Shown piece after piece: positions 46,101 to 57,500 of a DNA stretch of 64,000 nt. The DNA comes from Ophthalmolycus amberensis. Its lineage: Eukaryota > Chordata > Actinopteri > Perciformes > Zoarcidae. Both the position numbers and the translations under genes were made by a program. Under the pieces are notes generated by a model. It ran no database searches. It worked only from the letters and a program-made list of their open reading frames with translations, and was not told the DNA's origin. Position 1 is the stretch's first letter, and every line of letters starts with the position of its first letter. The stretch lies in NCBI GenBank assembly GCA_024529925.1, contig JAFEUB010001428.1, forward strand, positions 718,501 through 782,500. The letters run 5' to 3'.

Positions 46101-48781
46101 CGCAGGTACAACACAGTGACTGCATTTTTAAATTACAGTATCACTGATATTCTGGCTGCATATGAAAAGGGGCTAGAAAAGAAGCAAATCAAATGTAAAA
46201 TTCAATAAAATTAGTCTCACCAAAACAAAAACAAGTCTTGTTTTTGTTTTTTTTTACCTTAGAGAACTCACCTCCTGACTTGATGAGCAACCCCACCTCT
46301 CTGCCGCCGCTGATAGAGGGCTACGGACGCAAACGGAAAAAGAGGACGAGCATTGAAACAAACATCAAGATGACTCTGGAGAAGCGTTTCCTTGACGTGA
46401 GTTCAAGACTAAATCCATATTTAATACTAGAAAGGTGCACTCAGTACAGTGCAGATCTCCGCCAGGTGTGTCTGCAACGACCACTGCTGTGTTGTGTGAT
46501 TGAATGAATACAACAGACAATTGGCTAACTGTTGTCTGGACACCAATGAGCTGTAAGGCGTCGTAAAAACACTTGATTCAAACTCAAAAACAAGCGGCGG
46601 TGTATGCAGGCAATCGGCTCAAAGTCGTCCTATTGGACATTTTACACAATCTTGCTGAAAATGTGATGTACTCAGCAGTATACTGTTTGTTTCGGTAGCT
46701 GTAAGCTAAACACATCGTCCAAAAACTTATCCCACCACTGGGCGCAGAGTAGCGGCAGGTGGTTGGCGATGCACTCAGCTGTGTTATCACTTCTGGCCAC
46801 CACTGTCATGTGACTGAGGAACAACCAATTACAGCAGGGAAAAATCGTTTCTTCTGCTGTAAAGATCAGTCTACGGTCGATGTATGGAGGAAAAGTTAAC
46901 CATTTTTGGGCAGGACGTACCGGAGCTTAATCATCTGTCATACAGACTTTTTTACTTTACTTTAAGTCCAAACTGACAAATGAAGCAGTGAAGCTAGTGT
47001 GGAGGATTTAGGTGCTAGAAATTCATCTATCTTTATTTTGACTTTGTTTTGTTTAGTCAGCGGCTTACTACTAAATTACTGCAACTTTATCATCATCGTC
47101 ATCGCAGCTAGCAGGTTTTCGTTGCTTAAAAATGGCAGGGGCTACAGTAGTGCAAAAAACGGCAAGGCTAACGTTTTTTTTCACGCATTTTTAGATGTGC
47201 CCCTAACAGTCAATAAAAGGTGTTTTGTGAAAGCGTGAGTTACCACAACCACGCAAGGTCCTTTAGCATGCCGCCATAACTTGCCACCCAAAATATTCTG
47301 CAGTTTGCTGCAGCAGAATGTGAGATAAGCCGCGGACAGACACAGAGGTTCACGCTCACTAGGCTCACGGAGGCACATACGTGAGCGGTGGCATGATCCT
47401 CCTGGCGGAGATAATAAACAAGTTTTTCCTTGAGAGCATGTTCATCTTACTAACTTATAGAATTTATTACGTATAGAAGAAAAGTTGGTTAGCATTATTC
47501 ACCAACTTTTTTGTCTCTTAGGCTAACAGACATCGCACCTGATCTCTACATCTGTACAGACTCAAAAAGCTTGATTACAAACATATAAGTTATATATTTT
47601 TTACATAAGTTTTAAAGTATCCTGACAAAGAATAATATATATGGACACCAGCAGTGGATGCCAGGCTCTATATACCTTAAAAACTTCCCGTCCTAACGTT
47701 TGAATTAAATGAGGAAATCCTGTTTGTTGTTGTTGTTGTCTTCAGAACCCCAAGCCCAACTCTGAAGAGATAACCCTGATCTCAGAGCAGCTATCCATGG
47801 AGAAGGAGGTGGTTCGAGTCTGGTTCTGTAATCGGCGTCAGAAGGAGAAGAGGATCTACTGCCCGGTGACGAGTATATCGGTCAAGTCACACGGCTACAA
47901 CTCCAGAATGGTGAGCTGTCTTAAAACACCCATCTCTTTCTCTTAGAATAAAACAATATATACAACTTTCATATGTACTTTCCCTTTAATTCATTGTCAT
48001 TTGTATTAATTGTTACAATTAATTAATATAATTTAATTCAGAGGCTAGCTGTTTCCTTCTGCCTCCAGTCTTTATGCTAAGATACGCTAACTATCAGTGG
48101 AGTATATCATAGAGCATATATTTTACAGTCCTAAAGAGAAGTTTGTTTTAATCTCATCTGTTTTCACACAGTATCAGGCCCCAACATCCAGATCCTACAG
48201 CCCTCCGGCGACAGGCAAGTTTCCTACGTTCAACTATTGATAACGTTCATTCTTGATGTTGGAAACAACAAAACATTTTCATCTCTTATCTTACTGTCCA
48301 GGGCTAAATAGCACACGACTGAAATAAAAGTATGATCCATGTATGTGTGCATATAGACTATATAATGATGCTTTGACCTTTTTTCCTTCCAGTTTCATCG
48401 AATTCCTCTCCAAACAGTGGAAGCCGTGAAGCTTCTCCCAACGGTCTGTCAGCAGCCTCCGTCTCTTTAGCGTCTCAGGTTAACAGCAGCTTCCTACAGC
48501 ACACCAGGGTAAGAAACACCAACACAAACACGCCTGTGGACCACCGCTTCTGTCTCCAATGCAATCATTTCATGGAAAAATCCCGTTAGCTTTTTTATCA
48601 AGGCAACCAATTCAATGCCAACTTCCGGGTTGGCCTCCAAAAATATTTCACCCCTGCAGCACTCTATACTTTTGGGAATAAATCTACAGCAATGCATCAC
48701 TTTATATTTGTCTGAGTGGATAATCCTCTTTGTCCTTTCAGGTCCTGGTACCGCACATGGAATCCAGCGTATCATCACTGA
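35704..48781 (+). CDS. pou2f3: pou2f3, octamer-binding POU-homeodomain factor
   Basis: Exons: 35704-35752, 40777-40805, 42963-43064, 44413-44518, 45230-45318, 45510-45686, 45964-46105, 46263-46396, 47746-47910, 48172-48214, 48393-48508, 48742-48781. The start MSADTVEQ follows IK as in mammalian POU2F3. N-terminal landmarks: IKTEEINGS, TSLHTMQQLVLMPPSHL, FLLSQSPN. The POU-specific domain spans the 45510 and 45964 exons (EEPSDLEELEQFAKAFKQ to LLEKWLSDA); the linker and homeodomain are in the 46263 and 47746 exons (RKRKKRTSIETNI, VVRVWFCNRRQKEKR). GYGRKRKKRTS, LEKRFLDNPKP and the YNSRM stretch after the homeodomain favour POU2F3 over POU2F1 and POU2F2. Family role: nuclear activator of octamer DNA, master factor of tuft and taste-type chemosensory cells. 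Oddities: the donor at 48215 is GC rather than GT, and the conserved tail SWYRTWNPAYHH is one base out of frame with the canonical splice (canonical frame would end at 48804). Confidence 0.93.
36245..36558. mobile_element. TTAA-flanked MITE, copy 2, with internal hairpin
   Basis: Ends are TTAAAGGGACAGTTCACCC and GGTGAACTGTCCCTTTAA. An internal inverted repeat at 36425-36506 pairs CAGACTTTGTTGTGAGCAGT with ACTGCTCACAACAAAGTCTG. Inside pou2f3 intron 1. No coding capacity. Confidence 0.92.
36839..37026. mobile_element. TTAA-flanked MITE, copy 3 (short)
   Basis: Ends TTAAAGGGTCAGTTCACCC and GGGGTGGACTGTCTCTTTAA enclose only about 150 bases, lacking the hairpin core. A derived or independently shortened copy. 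Confidence 0.85.
37136..37166. repeat. (GT)n
   Basis: About 15 GT units in pou2f3 intron 1. Confidence 0.9.
37930..38322. mobile_element. TTAA-flanked MITE, copy 4, with internal hairpin
   Basis: Ends TTAAAGGGACAGTTCACCCC and GGGGTGCACTGTCCCTTTAA. The internal hairpin at 38068-38150 is homologous to that in copy 2 (arms CAGACTTTGTTGTGAGCAG and CTGCTCACAACAAAGTCTG). An isolated end (GCGAACTGACCCTTTAA) lies nearby at about 37657-37673. Confidence 0.92.
38323..40776. other. pou2f3 intron 1, right part
   Basis: AT-rich intron. Holds an interrupted GT/CA region (39472-39492, 39694-39757), poly-G tracts (39590-39598, 39627-39646), two octamer motifs (39538, 39656) and short repeats of GACTAACGACTCAT type at 40215-40330. 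No coding exon seen. Confidence 0.6.
39538..39663. promoter_or_regulatory. Two octamer motifs in pou2f3 intron 1
   Basis: ATTTGCAT (octamer, reverse orientation) at 39538-39545 and at 39656-39663. The second follows a G run and GTATTGGT. Confidence 0.4.
41820..42065. repeat. Foldback repeat C, cluster 1
   Basis: TTTCCACCATGCTTTCATGC at 41890 is the near-perfect inverse of GCATTAAAGCATGGTGGAAA at 41955, with CTAGCTAGCTAG tracts around it; a third arm follows at 42016. In pou2f3 intron 2. Related copies are at 49765 and 53645. Confidence 0.85.
42709..42734. promoter_or_regulatory. Poly-G tract with adjacent octamer
   Basis: A run of about 17 G followed at once by TATTTGCAT, with the octamer at 42727-42734, in pou2f3 intron 2 about 230 bases before the 42963 exon. 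Confidence 0.4.
43100..44412. other. pou2f3 intron 3
   Basis: Contains degenerate tandem AAATAAATAAAATG/CCCCAAAATGTCAG sequence at about 43145-43440, an AGTAC-type dispersed repeat at 44100-44305 and a TA tract at 44330-44356. No exon seen. Confidence 0.6.
44575..44770. repeat. Fragment of widespread fish repeat
   Basis: TTAGCACAAAGACTGGAAAC and CAGCTAGCGTGGCTCTGTCC, followed by AGTCAAACATCTTGA. Related pieces are at 17050-17170 and, in reverse, at 48040-48100 (CTAGCTGTTTCCTTCTGCCTCCAGTC). No coding potential. Confidence 0.7.
44845..45145 (+). repeat. Dispersed repeat A, copy 6
   Basis: Leader AGGCGGCAACCTCTGGTTCT, then GTGAAGTCAATTCTGAAG, the CCACCAGGGGGCGACTCC block and the remainder to GGGCGGGGCTACACGGTGAT. 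In the pou2f3 intron between 44518 and 45230, less than 100 bases before an exon. Confidence 0.93.
46397..47745. other. pou2f3 intron inside the homeodomain
   Basis: Separates LEKRFLD from NPKPNSEE. Single-copy-looking AT-rich sequence; no repeat family or exon recognised. The open frame at 46999-47238 has no known domain. Confidence 0.6.
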
Positions 48782-49246
48782 CAAACATGAACTGTATCAT
48801 ATGAAGCTTTTTGAAGATTTTGTTTTTGTTTTGAGAAGGATGTACAGTGAAGAGACAACAAAAAAAAACCTTGTTGTGAACAGGGTTTACAACCAGAGAG
48901 CCAAAGCTTAGACGGACCCATCGGAGGAAACAGCAGAGGACTGCTGTTAAAACCGCCTCCAGCTGTTTGATTTGTGTTCAGGTGACTCTTTGCGTAGATC
49001 TGCTGCAAAGAGGAAGAATACACATAAAAACACCAGCGGGGATTCTCATGTTCGAGCCTGTGTGGCTCAAATAGACTGAAACAACCGGTTTGAATGATTG
49101 TGTACCGAGCTGTTCCCTTTTTGTTTCTGCCATCTTTATTGCTGGGCTCTCAGCTGTTGCTGTCATTGTATGTTTTTATCATAGCTAGTGTTGTTGTGTT
49201 TGTGAAGTTTATTTAAACCCTACAATGCGTACTGCTGGCCTGTCTA

Positions 49247-49252
49247 AATAAA
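49247..49252 (+). terminator. pou2f3: pou2f3 polyadenylation signal (candidate)
   Basis: AATAAA in the context CTGTCTAAATAAATATGCAG, about 470 bases after the stop codon. The first good signal downstream of the last exon. Confidence 0.5.
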
Positions 49253-49764
49253 TATGCAGTTAAAAGACATGTATTTATATTGGCCTTATATTGAGCTTTT
49301 TGTATTAGAGATCAGAACGGCTTTTGATTTGGTTATTTATTTCTTTAAAGGATGGATCTGTTTTAATTGAAACTTGGGATTTATTGTTGCAGCTTTGGCC
49401 ATCATTTCTATCAGTTATGACAACAGTGAAGCGCAATTTTTCAAACAAAATTTGAGCTGTTTATTCACATAAGAGAGATTTCTGTATTTATGTTTTTGTC
49501 CTTGATTTTGTTCACTGGTTTGAATTTGATGAGCTGGAAAAAAGGTGACGTCAAAGTCCTGAAGCAGATTAGCTTGAGTTTTTTTATTTGTTGTCATACT
49601 TTTTAGATGTCCTTACCCTATCGGTGGCTCCTACTTTATATATTTAAATATTTAAAAATGCTCAGTAATTTCCTAAATAAGTTTGGGAATCTTTCTCAAA
49701 CAGGAGTAACTTTGAATTTGTTTAGGACTATTTTCAACTCTCTTTGTTTGGCTCATTTTCTGTA

Positions 49765-49875
49765 ACCAGTGTAGCATTAAAACATAGTGGAATTAGCATG
49801 CTAGCTAGCTAGCAAACGTGCAGCTGGCTGGCTAGCTAAGTTGTTAATTCCACCATGCTTTAATGCTACACTAGT
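49765..49875. repeat. Foldback repeat C, copy 2
   Basis: CCAGTGTAGCATTAAAACAT and TAGTGGAATTA at the left are inverted at the right as TAATTCCACCATGCTTTAA and TGCTACACTAG, with CTAGCTAGCTAG between. A self-complementary element of about 105 bases. Confidence 0.87.
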
Positions 49876-50327
49876 TCGAACCGTCCCTCCGCCTCACTCT
49901 CCGCGTTTGGTTGTTGTAGTGTCCTTTGTATATTTTATTTTATAGGAATGTTTTGCAGTGGTACCGCACTCTGAGCTAAGTAAAGCAACCCCTTAAATCA
50001 TGTTATATAATGTAACAGCAGGTACTTTATAAAGTAAAGTGATGTTTTTACCGATGTAACAACCAGGTCAAGGGTTGAAAGGGCTGTTACCGAAGTCTCA
50101 GGGAATCATTTGTCTTTACCTCCAGGAACCATTGTTGACTTTAACTTCCTGTCATTAAACAAAGGATGGCCATGTGTATCATCGGTTCTTTCTTTAAAAG
50201 GAAGCAAAGAGTGAAATCAAATTGTTGTATTCAGAGGTAAAGCGTTAAAGTTGAACAAGTCAAGTCATACATGGAAGACCCCGCCCACCTAGAGGTAGCC
50301 GGTTACGGTAAACTATTAAAAACAAAC

Positions 50328-50545
50328 TCTGCTTTATGGTCCTGTTTGACTCTAAATGGACCATAATGTACTAAATGAACATCATGCTGTATTGAAGAAG
50401 ACTTGAAACTAGAGATTGAGACCATAAACTCATGTTTACAATGTTTACTGAGGTAATAAATCAAGAGAGAAGTAGAGTCATTTTCTCATAGACTTCTATA
50501 CAACCAGAGGAGTCACCCCCTGGTGGACACTAGAGAGAATGCAGC
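50328..50545 (-). repeat. Dispersed repeat A, copy 7 (inverted)
   Basis: From CTGCTTTATGGTCCTGTTTG to CACCCCCTGGTGGACACTAG. The core here reads GTCACCCCC rather than GTCGCCCCC, a CpG loss. Module B follows to the right, so the module order is opposite to that in copy 1. Confidence 0.93.
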
Positions 50546-50903
50546 TTTAATGCACTTCAGCATTGACTTATTTTCAGAACTGCCCCCCTAAAACCCAGGA
50601 ATGAGTCAGCAATTGTCTGGAAGTCAATGTTTTGGTTAAATGTCTGAAATAAGGTCTGCGGTAAACACAATCCAAAGAGATTTTAAAATCAGATGAAAAG
50701 TTCCCGATGGATTTTTGTTGAGGGAACCATGATGCTAACTTCCTGTTGGCCTTCAGAAGTAAGTCATCCCTGCATCTAATGGCTTCCAGCTAAAACCCAC
50801 TGGAGATTCTTTATCCACACTTTACTCTATTCCTTTACTGTGTTTTAATGTGAGAAACCATGAGAAACAGTAAAGACACACAACTTTTTAATAAAAGACA
50901 CTG

Positions 50904-50909
50904 TTTATT
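50904..50909 (-). terminator. p4ha2: p4ha2 polyadenylation signal (candidate)
   Basis: TTTATT on the plus strand (AATAAA on the minus), about 630 bases after the p4ha2 stop codon. Confidence 0.45.
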
Positions 50910-51537
50910 AAAGTGTTTGCTATCTTGTAGAAAGAGCATAAAATGTGAAATAACAGTAATAATTTAAACACTATATAAATAAAAACAACATGGACATGAT
51001 TTGGAGGAAATATGTTTTTCTGTCAGGTTTGAAGGAAATAAAAACACTTTGGATGCAAAGAACAAAGAATGATGTGACAGGAGTATTTAAATAGTTTAAA
51101 CACAAAGTTGTTAGCGATGAAGATACAGTAAAGTCAATTTGTGTCTCAAAGACTGATGGCAACCAACAGCTGTTTCCTAAATTAACCTCTAAATACTGAG
51201 TTCGAATCACCAAAAGTAATTTTTCAAAATAATATAACTTTTTCTTCTTTCTGTAGCTGCTTGTTATTCAGAAATGTTAAATGTATATATTCTCTCTTAA
51301 AGATGTGTATATGTGACCTGCTCTGACACATCTAGGTTTTTGTCACACTTTCTGTATCACCACCAATGCCAATTATTTTACTTAGAAAAGTTGAAAAACG
51401 CTTCTACATAAAACGTAAATGATATGCGAAAAAGCAACACTCGAATTTTTTTGTGCAAATAAAGACATCAACCAATCACGTTGTGCAGAACGGAATACAT
51501 ATGCGTGCTTTGCTGTTCGGAAGGTGTGGTTCAAACT

Positions 51538-54500
51538 TCAGTCCACTTCTCTTAAGCCACATGGTCTCCTGAACTCTTGCCCACGCTCGTGAATCCACTT
51601 GTTTGACACTGACACAGAAAAACAAAACAAAAAACACTTAAAATAGCCTTTATATTAGAAAACAGAAACACACTACAGGCCTTCACTACTTCCATTTTCC
51701 ACGTCGGCATGAGGTGAAAGCATTGCCCCAGAGAAGTTTAGCGTACGTTTGTAATGGAGCATGAAATGTGAAGATCAACACTGACTGATATCAGTCCTTT
51801 TCATCCAATGAGGAGTATTCCTGTTCATAAAAACATGATTTGACATGTAACTTAATTAAACTGCAGTTAAATCATTTTTTATGTGTACATTTACGAGGAT
51901 AATTCATTTAAAAAAGACACATTTGAGTCCCGCCTACACCGGAGGGGAAAAAAATGAATCGCTGTCTTTTGACTTTGTGTTTTTGCGACGATTGAATGCC
52001 ATCCAATGTATCAATATATCCAGATATAATATAGTCCGTTTTCTGTCCTATGTAACAAACCTTGTACTGGCGTCTTAATGTGTGATGCATGTGAACTTTG
52101 ACTCACCCCATTTACTCCCGACTAAGACGGGACAGGCTGCGTGTCTGGTCCGATAGTCTCCCTCCCCGCTCTTGAACAGATTGTACCAGAACACCGCCGT
52201 CCCCTGTGGAGAAATGGAACAAATGGAAACGTTATGGCGACATCCAATGTGCACAAGAGAGATGGGAAGAGTAAACACACTCGACACACTATGAAGACAA
52301 ACTCCGTGTTGTTCTCACCTTTCTGGGCCTGATCGCTGCTCCAAAGTCGGGGAAGACGGTGGCACCTCCTGCCTCCACGTCACTCATCTGAGAAAAGACA
52401 ACAAACACTTGGAAACTTTCTTTGTATTTTTCTTTAAAAAATAAACTCTGCTATTCAACAATCCTCAAAGGATGCATTTAAAAAAAAAAAAAAAAAAGTT
52501 ATCCGTGTTTGTTTTTTAGCAAAATACGATATACATTTGTTTTATTTAACAATAATTGTGATAATAATGCAAATAATATTAATCTTGAATACGTGTATTC
52601 ATCCAGAAATACAAGTAGGATGTTCACCCAACACATTAAAAGTTTTTATGTCATTTGATTTTAAAAAAAACAAACAAATATGTCAGATGCTGTTAACACG
52701 CCAGCAATACTATTTGTATCCAGGCGGAATAGAAAATGTGTCTATTTACACCCAAACTACGACTCAATCTTTCTGCCACCAAGAACCAATCTCACCCAGT
52801 TAATGTGAGAAACTCCTTGATGAGTGGTATGTGATAACAAAACAACTCCAATATAAAATGCACAAAATGACAAGTCACACATCTTTTCACAACAAAGGAG
52901 TGCAAGAAAGTTTCTATGTTCACTACAGAGAGAAGACTAGAAAGACGAAAGAAATACTCAAGCAGAGCAAAAGAGAAGAGAATACGGTCTTTTAAACAGA
53001 CCCACCAGTTCTTTTCTGTTTCTTCACTAGTCACATATCTTTATTGATCTGAAGAGATCATCTGTTATCTAAAATATAAACTGCAAAGTAATGTTCTCCT
53101 TGTAGCACATGTTTCAGTGTCGTACCAAATATTTTCTGGATCACAGTTATAACAATTAAACTGGTTTCTACTTATTTCTGCAATGTTTCGATACGAACAT
53201 CTAAAGAGTAACTAAACTCCCAAACTACTTTTCTCTGGGTATTTGAGTATAAAACCAACGTGTCTCGTCTCTGCAGAGTGTGGAGAGAGGAGTATTAATG
53301 TAGTCGTCACCTATTTAATTAGCCTGTAAATCATTTACAATAATCGCTAGTGCTAATATCTACTAGCTAGTATGCACATATTCTTGCATGTAAACTCAAA
53401 TGTTTTAAAAACACAAATGGTTATCATTTATACTGTATTTGTTAACTAAAACTGAAGCATTGCAGCACTCTCACCCAACCACAATCATAACAATAGTCAA
53501 CATGCTCGCATTAGCGCTAGCTATTAGCTTGAGCTAATTAAAAGCGTAACGGCCATCGCGAGTCAAAAACAGTGAAATTCGGCTAAATGTTTAAGTGACG
53601 TAGACCGAGCCCAGAAGTTCATGTGGTGCTTTTGATGTTAACTGTAACTGTAGCATTAAAGCATGGTGGAATTAGCAAGCTAGCTAGCTAGCTGTGCTAA
53701 CAGCTTACTTTCAAGTGCACATAAAAAAAATAGAGAAACGGCTTTGGTTGTTATGCTACACGTTCTAGAAGGATTTTTTGAATTTCAAGGCTAGACGCAC
53801 TTTAGCAAAAACTCCGAGGTTTAGTTACTCTTTAACTAACAGTTTTTTATTTCAATTTCTGTAGTATCTGCTGCTATACTACCTGGCTATAAGTTCCCTT
53901 CAGGAATCAATGGTTTCACTGTACTCTGTCCTGTTATACTGTCCATCTCTGATGAAAGACTTGTTTATTCAGAATAAATTAAGACTGATGATAAAGATAA
54001 TTAATGTTCTGAAGCACTTCCGCATCATGTATCAAGGTGAACAGCAAATCAATCAATTACTGCAAACCTCATTCAAAAGATCTTTCTTTCTCTTTTTGTG
54101 TATAATTGTACTTCGTACAACCCAGTGTCAGCGAGGGTAAAATAAAGAGTGGCTTCTACATCCGCATGTTGACGGAGGATGGCCAACAAAACATGTACTG
54201 GAACTGATTGACAAAAAAAACTTCTGAGATATTTGTCTGCAAAGTTTCTCAGTCACGCAGGTGATGGGATTATCATCTCTGCAAAAATCTGTAGGAATAA
54301 TTACAGCCTCTTGCCCCATTACATCGAGCAACTCTAGGTTCTGAAATATATGACTGCAATGCCACACTAAAGGCCAAAATCAAAGTCAATCAATCCAAGT
54401 CCAAGATCGAACCAGAGCTCGTGCATTTGCTCATGAGGCTGAAACAAAAGGTCTTAGGGGCGTTGCTACACGGCGACTGGATGCACGTACTCACGTAGTT

Positions 54501-57500
54501 CAAAAACGTCGCCACACGATTTCCAGTGCCTAATCTTTTGAAAGCATCAGGCTCATCTTTCTACAAAGATAAAATTCAAGAACAAAAAAAATACATGATG
54601 AAAAAAACACTGTTCGCTTGCACGCACGTGTACTTACGTAGTTTAGGAAGGTAGCGAGTCTATTTCCGTCACGGTTGTTGTCAAAAGGACGCTGCAACAG
54701 ACGGTTAGAAGGTTTAACCCATCACAAGAAAGACCCGCAGTAGGAGCCCAGCCTCTAAAGGCCCTGTAACAACACATTATGTAATAACACTGCTTCATGT
54801 AATAACACATTATGTAATAACACTGCTTCATGTAATAACACATTATGTAATAACACTGCTTCATGTAGCAACACATTAAGTAATAACACGGCCTAATGTA
54901 ACAACTCATTATGTAATAACACAGCTTCATGTAATAACACATTATGTAATAACACATTATGTAATAACACATTATGTAATAACATGGCTTCATGTAATAA
55001 CACATTACGTAATAACAAGGCCTAATGTAACAACTCATTATGTAATAACACTGCTTCATGTAATAACATATTATGTAATAACACATTATGTAATAACACA
55101 TTATGTAATAACATGGCTTCACGTAATAACACATTAAGTAATAACACAGCCTAATGTAACAACTCATTATGTAATAACACAGCTTCATGTAATAACACAT
55201 TATGTAATAACACATTATGTAATAACACATTATGTAATAACACTGCTTCATGTAATAAGACTGAAGGAAAGGTGGCAGAAGAAGTGGGAGGAAGAGAGAA
55301 CGAAGGGATGGTTTTATAGAATTCATCAAATAAATACACTAATAATAGAATATGAAGTCTCTTATTCCCAAGCTTGTTTCAATTAAAATATCTATATAAA
55401 TGCTAATGTTGCACCGCCAACAATGAGCAACAGATGACTCCTCATAATAAATAGAAAATACATTCATTTAGAGTGATGTTGATACATCTTTTGACTTCTT
55501 CATATTTCTGTCACTCTCACAGAGAAATGAACTCACCCGTGAGAAGTCGTAATGTGGCTCATACTGTCCTCCAACTCCATAGTTAGCCACCTGGTGATGC
55601 ATCGACAAAGATTTATTATTAAAATAATTACACAAAGAAAAATACTTCCCTGGCACCTATAATGCAAGTATATGTAGCTTTAAACCTTGTGTTTTATTAG
55701 TTGATAAAAAAATAATGTAACCTGACATACTTAGATCTGAGGAGCATCATCAGTGAAGGAAACGCTGCTGTTGAGGTTTTTAAATGTGATTCATTCAAAA
55801 TGTATTTTTTGTTTTTCTTACGCTTTTACTGAAGTTCTTACTTCCACAACAAGTAGTGCAGCAGGAGTGAGACTGAGTGTGAGATGTTTCTTGAAGAGTT
55901 TCTAAACTCAGCAGAGGGTTATTCAACGACAGGTTTCATATCGTAGAACTAAACTTTAAATCTCTGACGCTTGTTTTTACCACAGACCTTATTTCACTTG
56001 TGTGTAAATAATTCTGGATGTCAGATTTCTGTGATGTGATGATGTAATCATGAAAGTATTACATCACCTGTAGTAACTCTGCAGTGTCGACCTCGAGGCC
56101 TGTGATGTCTTCTATTCTCTGGTTGACTCTGGCAATGACCGGGTCGTCCACTTCCTCCAACCAGGCACTGGACACACAAAGACGTGCACGTGTGTGAGCA
56201 CACAGTACAGTGCACACACACACACACACACACACACACTGAAAATATCCGACTTCCTACGAAGGAAAAGTGAAACTGAACCATATTATAATATTATCTT
56301 ATTAGAAACACGTTTTTACCAGATTGTCTATGTTACTTCACAGCTTTACAGAGGCTTTTGTTTTGCATCAGCCTCGTCATTTTTAACAAAAATCTCATGA
56401 GGTTCTTCGTTTAAAAACAAGTAGGAATGTCAAAATCACACCCAAAAAATATCACAATTTACAGCAGTTTATAGAAAACAGGTTTTTCTTTTTAAAGAAC
56501 AGCAAATAACAGCTCAAATAATGTTAGAAAAGAGTGAAGAGTAGTTGGATACAAAGACTGAATCCCTCAACATTACAGTGATGATTGGAGTACCTTGGTT
56601 CACACTGCAAATGGTATCAATAATGAATAATACAAGCTGATAATAATGAGCTCTAAACAGGTATTAATGACTAAAAATAACCTTTTGGATACTCTGTAGT
56701 TGGCTGTGGTCAGGGCGCCTGTTTTGGGGTCACGGACTGTCGCTCTGGCGAGCTGAAAAATAAAAAAGCACAATCATTCCATCTCAGAGTTTCTCCACTC
56801 TTTTCTTAAACATGTAGGCATATCGAGACATATATCTTTTGTTGTATGTCTCGTGATAAGTGCAGACTTCTTCAGATTCATGATTATGACGTATTCTCAG
56901 TCTCACCCTGGGTTTAGCCAGCTCCTTGATCTTCTCAGTCTCCTGGTGTGACAACACCTCCAGGTAGCGTACGATGTGAGGACTGTCCCACTCATCCTCC
57001 TCCTTCATGGGCTTCAGCAGCAGCCGAGGGTTCCTCTTCCCGTCCTGGTAGCGACAGAACAAGCGGCTTTGTCGCGCCTCGTTCTGGTGAAACAGAGAAT
57101 GTTTTAACTTTAAGAGAGGCTCGATTTAGAGGGACTGGAAGGTTCTTGTAGGGTTATAGTGCGATTCAATATATTCCTTTAATCATTGTTGAAGCTCTTA
57201 TCTAAAATCAAAATGATCTATCTACTCAATATAAAATAATTGAGACCAAAAGCATTTTCGTCATGAAAATAAGCACACTTTAGATTGCACGTTAAGATAA
57301 AAGTAATTCTTGACATTACAAACGACCTACTTCTCAATATGCTCACCATTTGGAGCCCCTCTCCTCTGCAGAGGGCCTCGTATTTCTCTCTCTCTGGGAG
57401 GTGGTCTTTAGGTCTGCGGTAGGTTCCCAGCAGGATGGGCTCCTCGGAGGCCGGCTGGTAGTCCTGGTTCTGCTCGCTGAGCTCCTTCGACAGTAACCGC

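Larger units (their letters stand above)
49253..50884. other. Tail-to-tail spacer between pou2f3 and p4ha2
   Basis: No gene. Contains foldback repeat C (49765-49875) and dispersed repeat A, copy 7 (50328-50545), followed by module B of that element (50546-50700). Confidence 0.6.

Noticed and set aside
48615..48911. A 98-codon plus-strand frame crossing the last pou2f3 exon.
   Set aside because: It is the third frame of that exon; both the conserved tail and the canonical splice frame are different.
54643..55329. A 228-codon minus-strand frame of YYIMCYY repeats.
   Set aside because: Repeat artefact; it overlaps the real p4ha2 exon at 54638-54691 in another frame.
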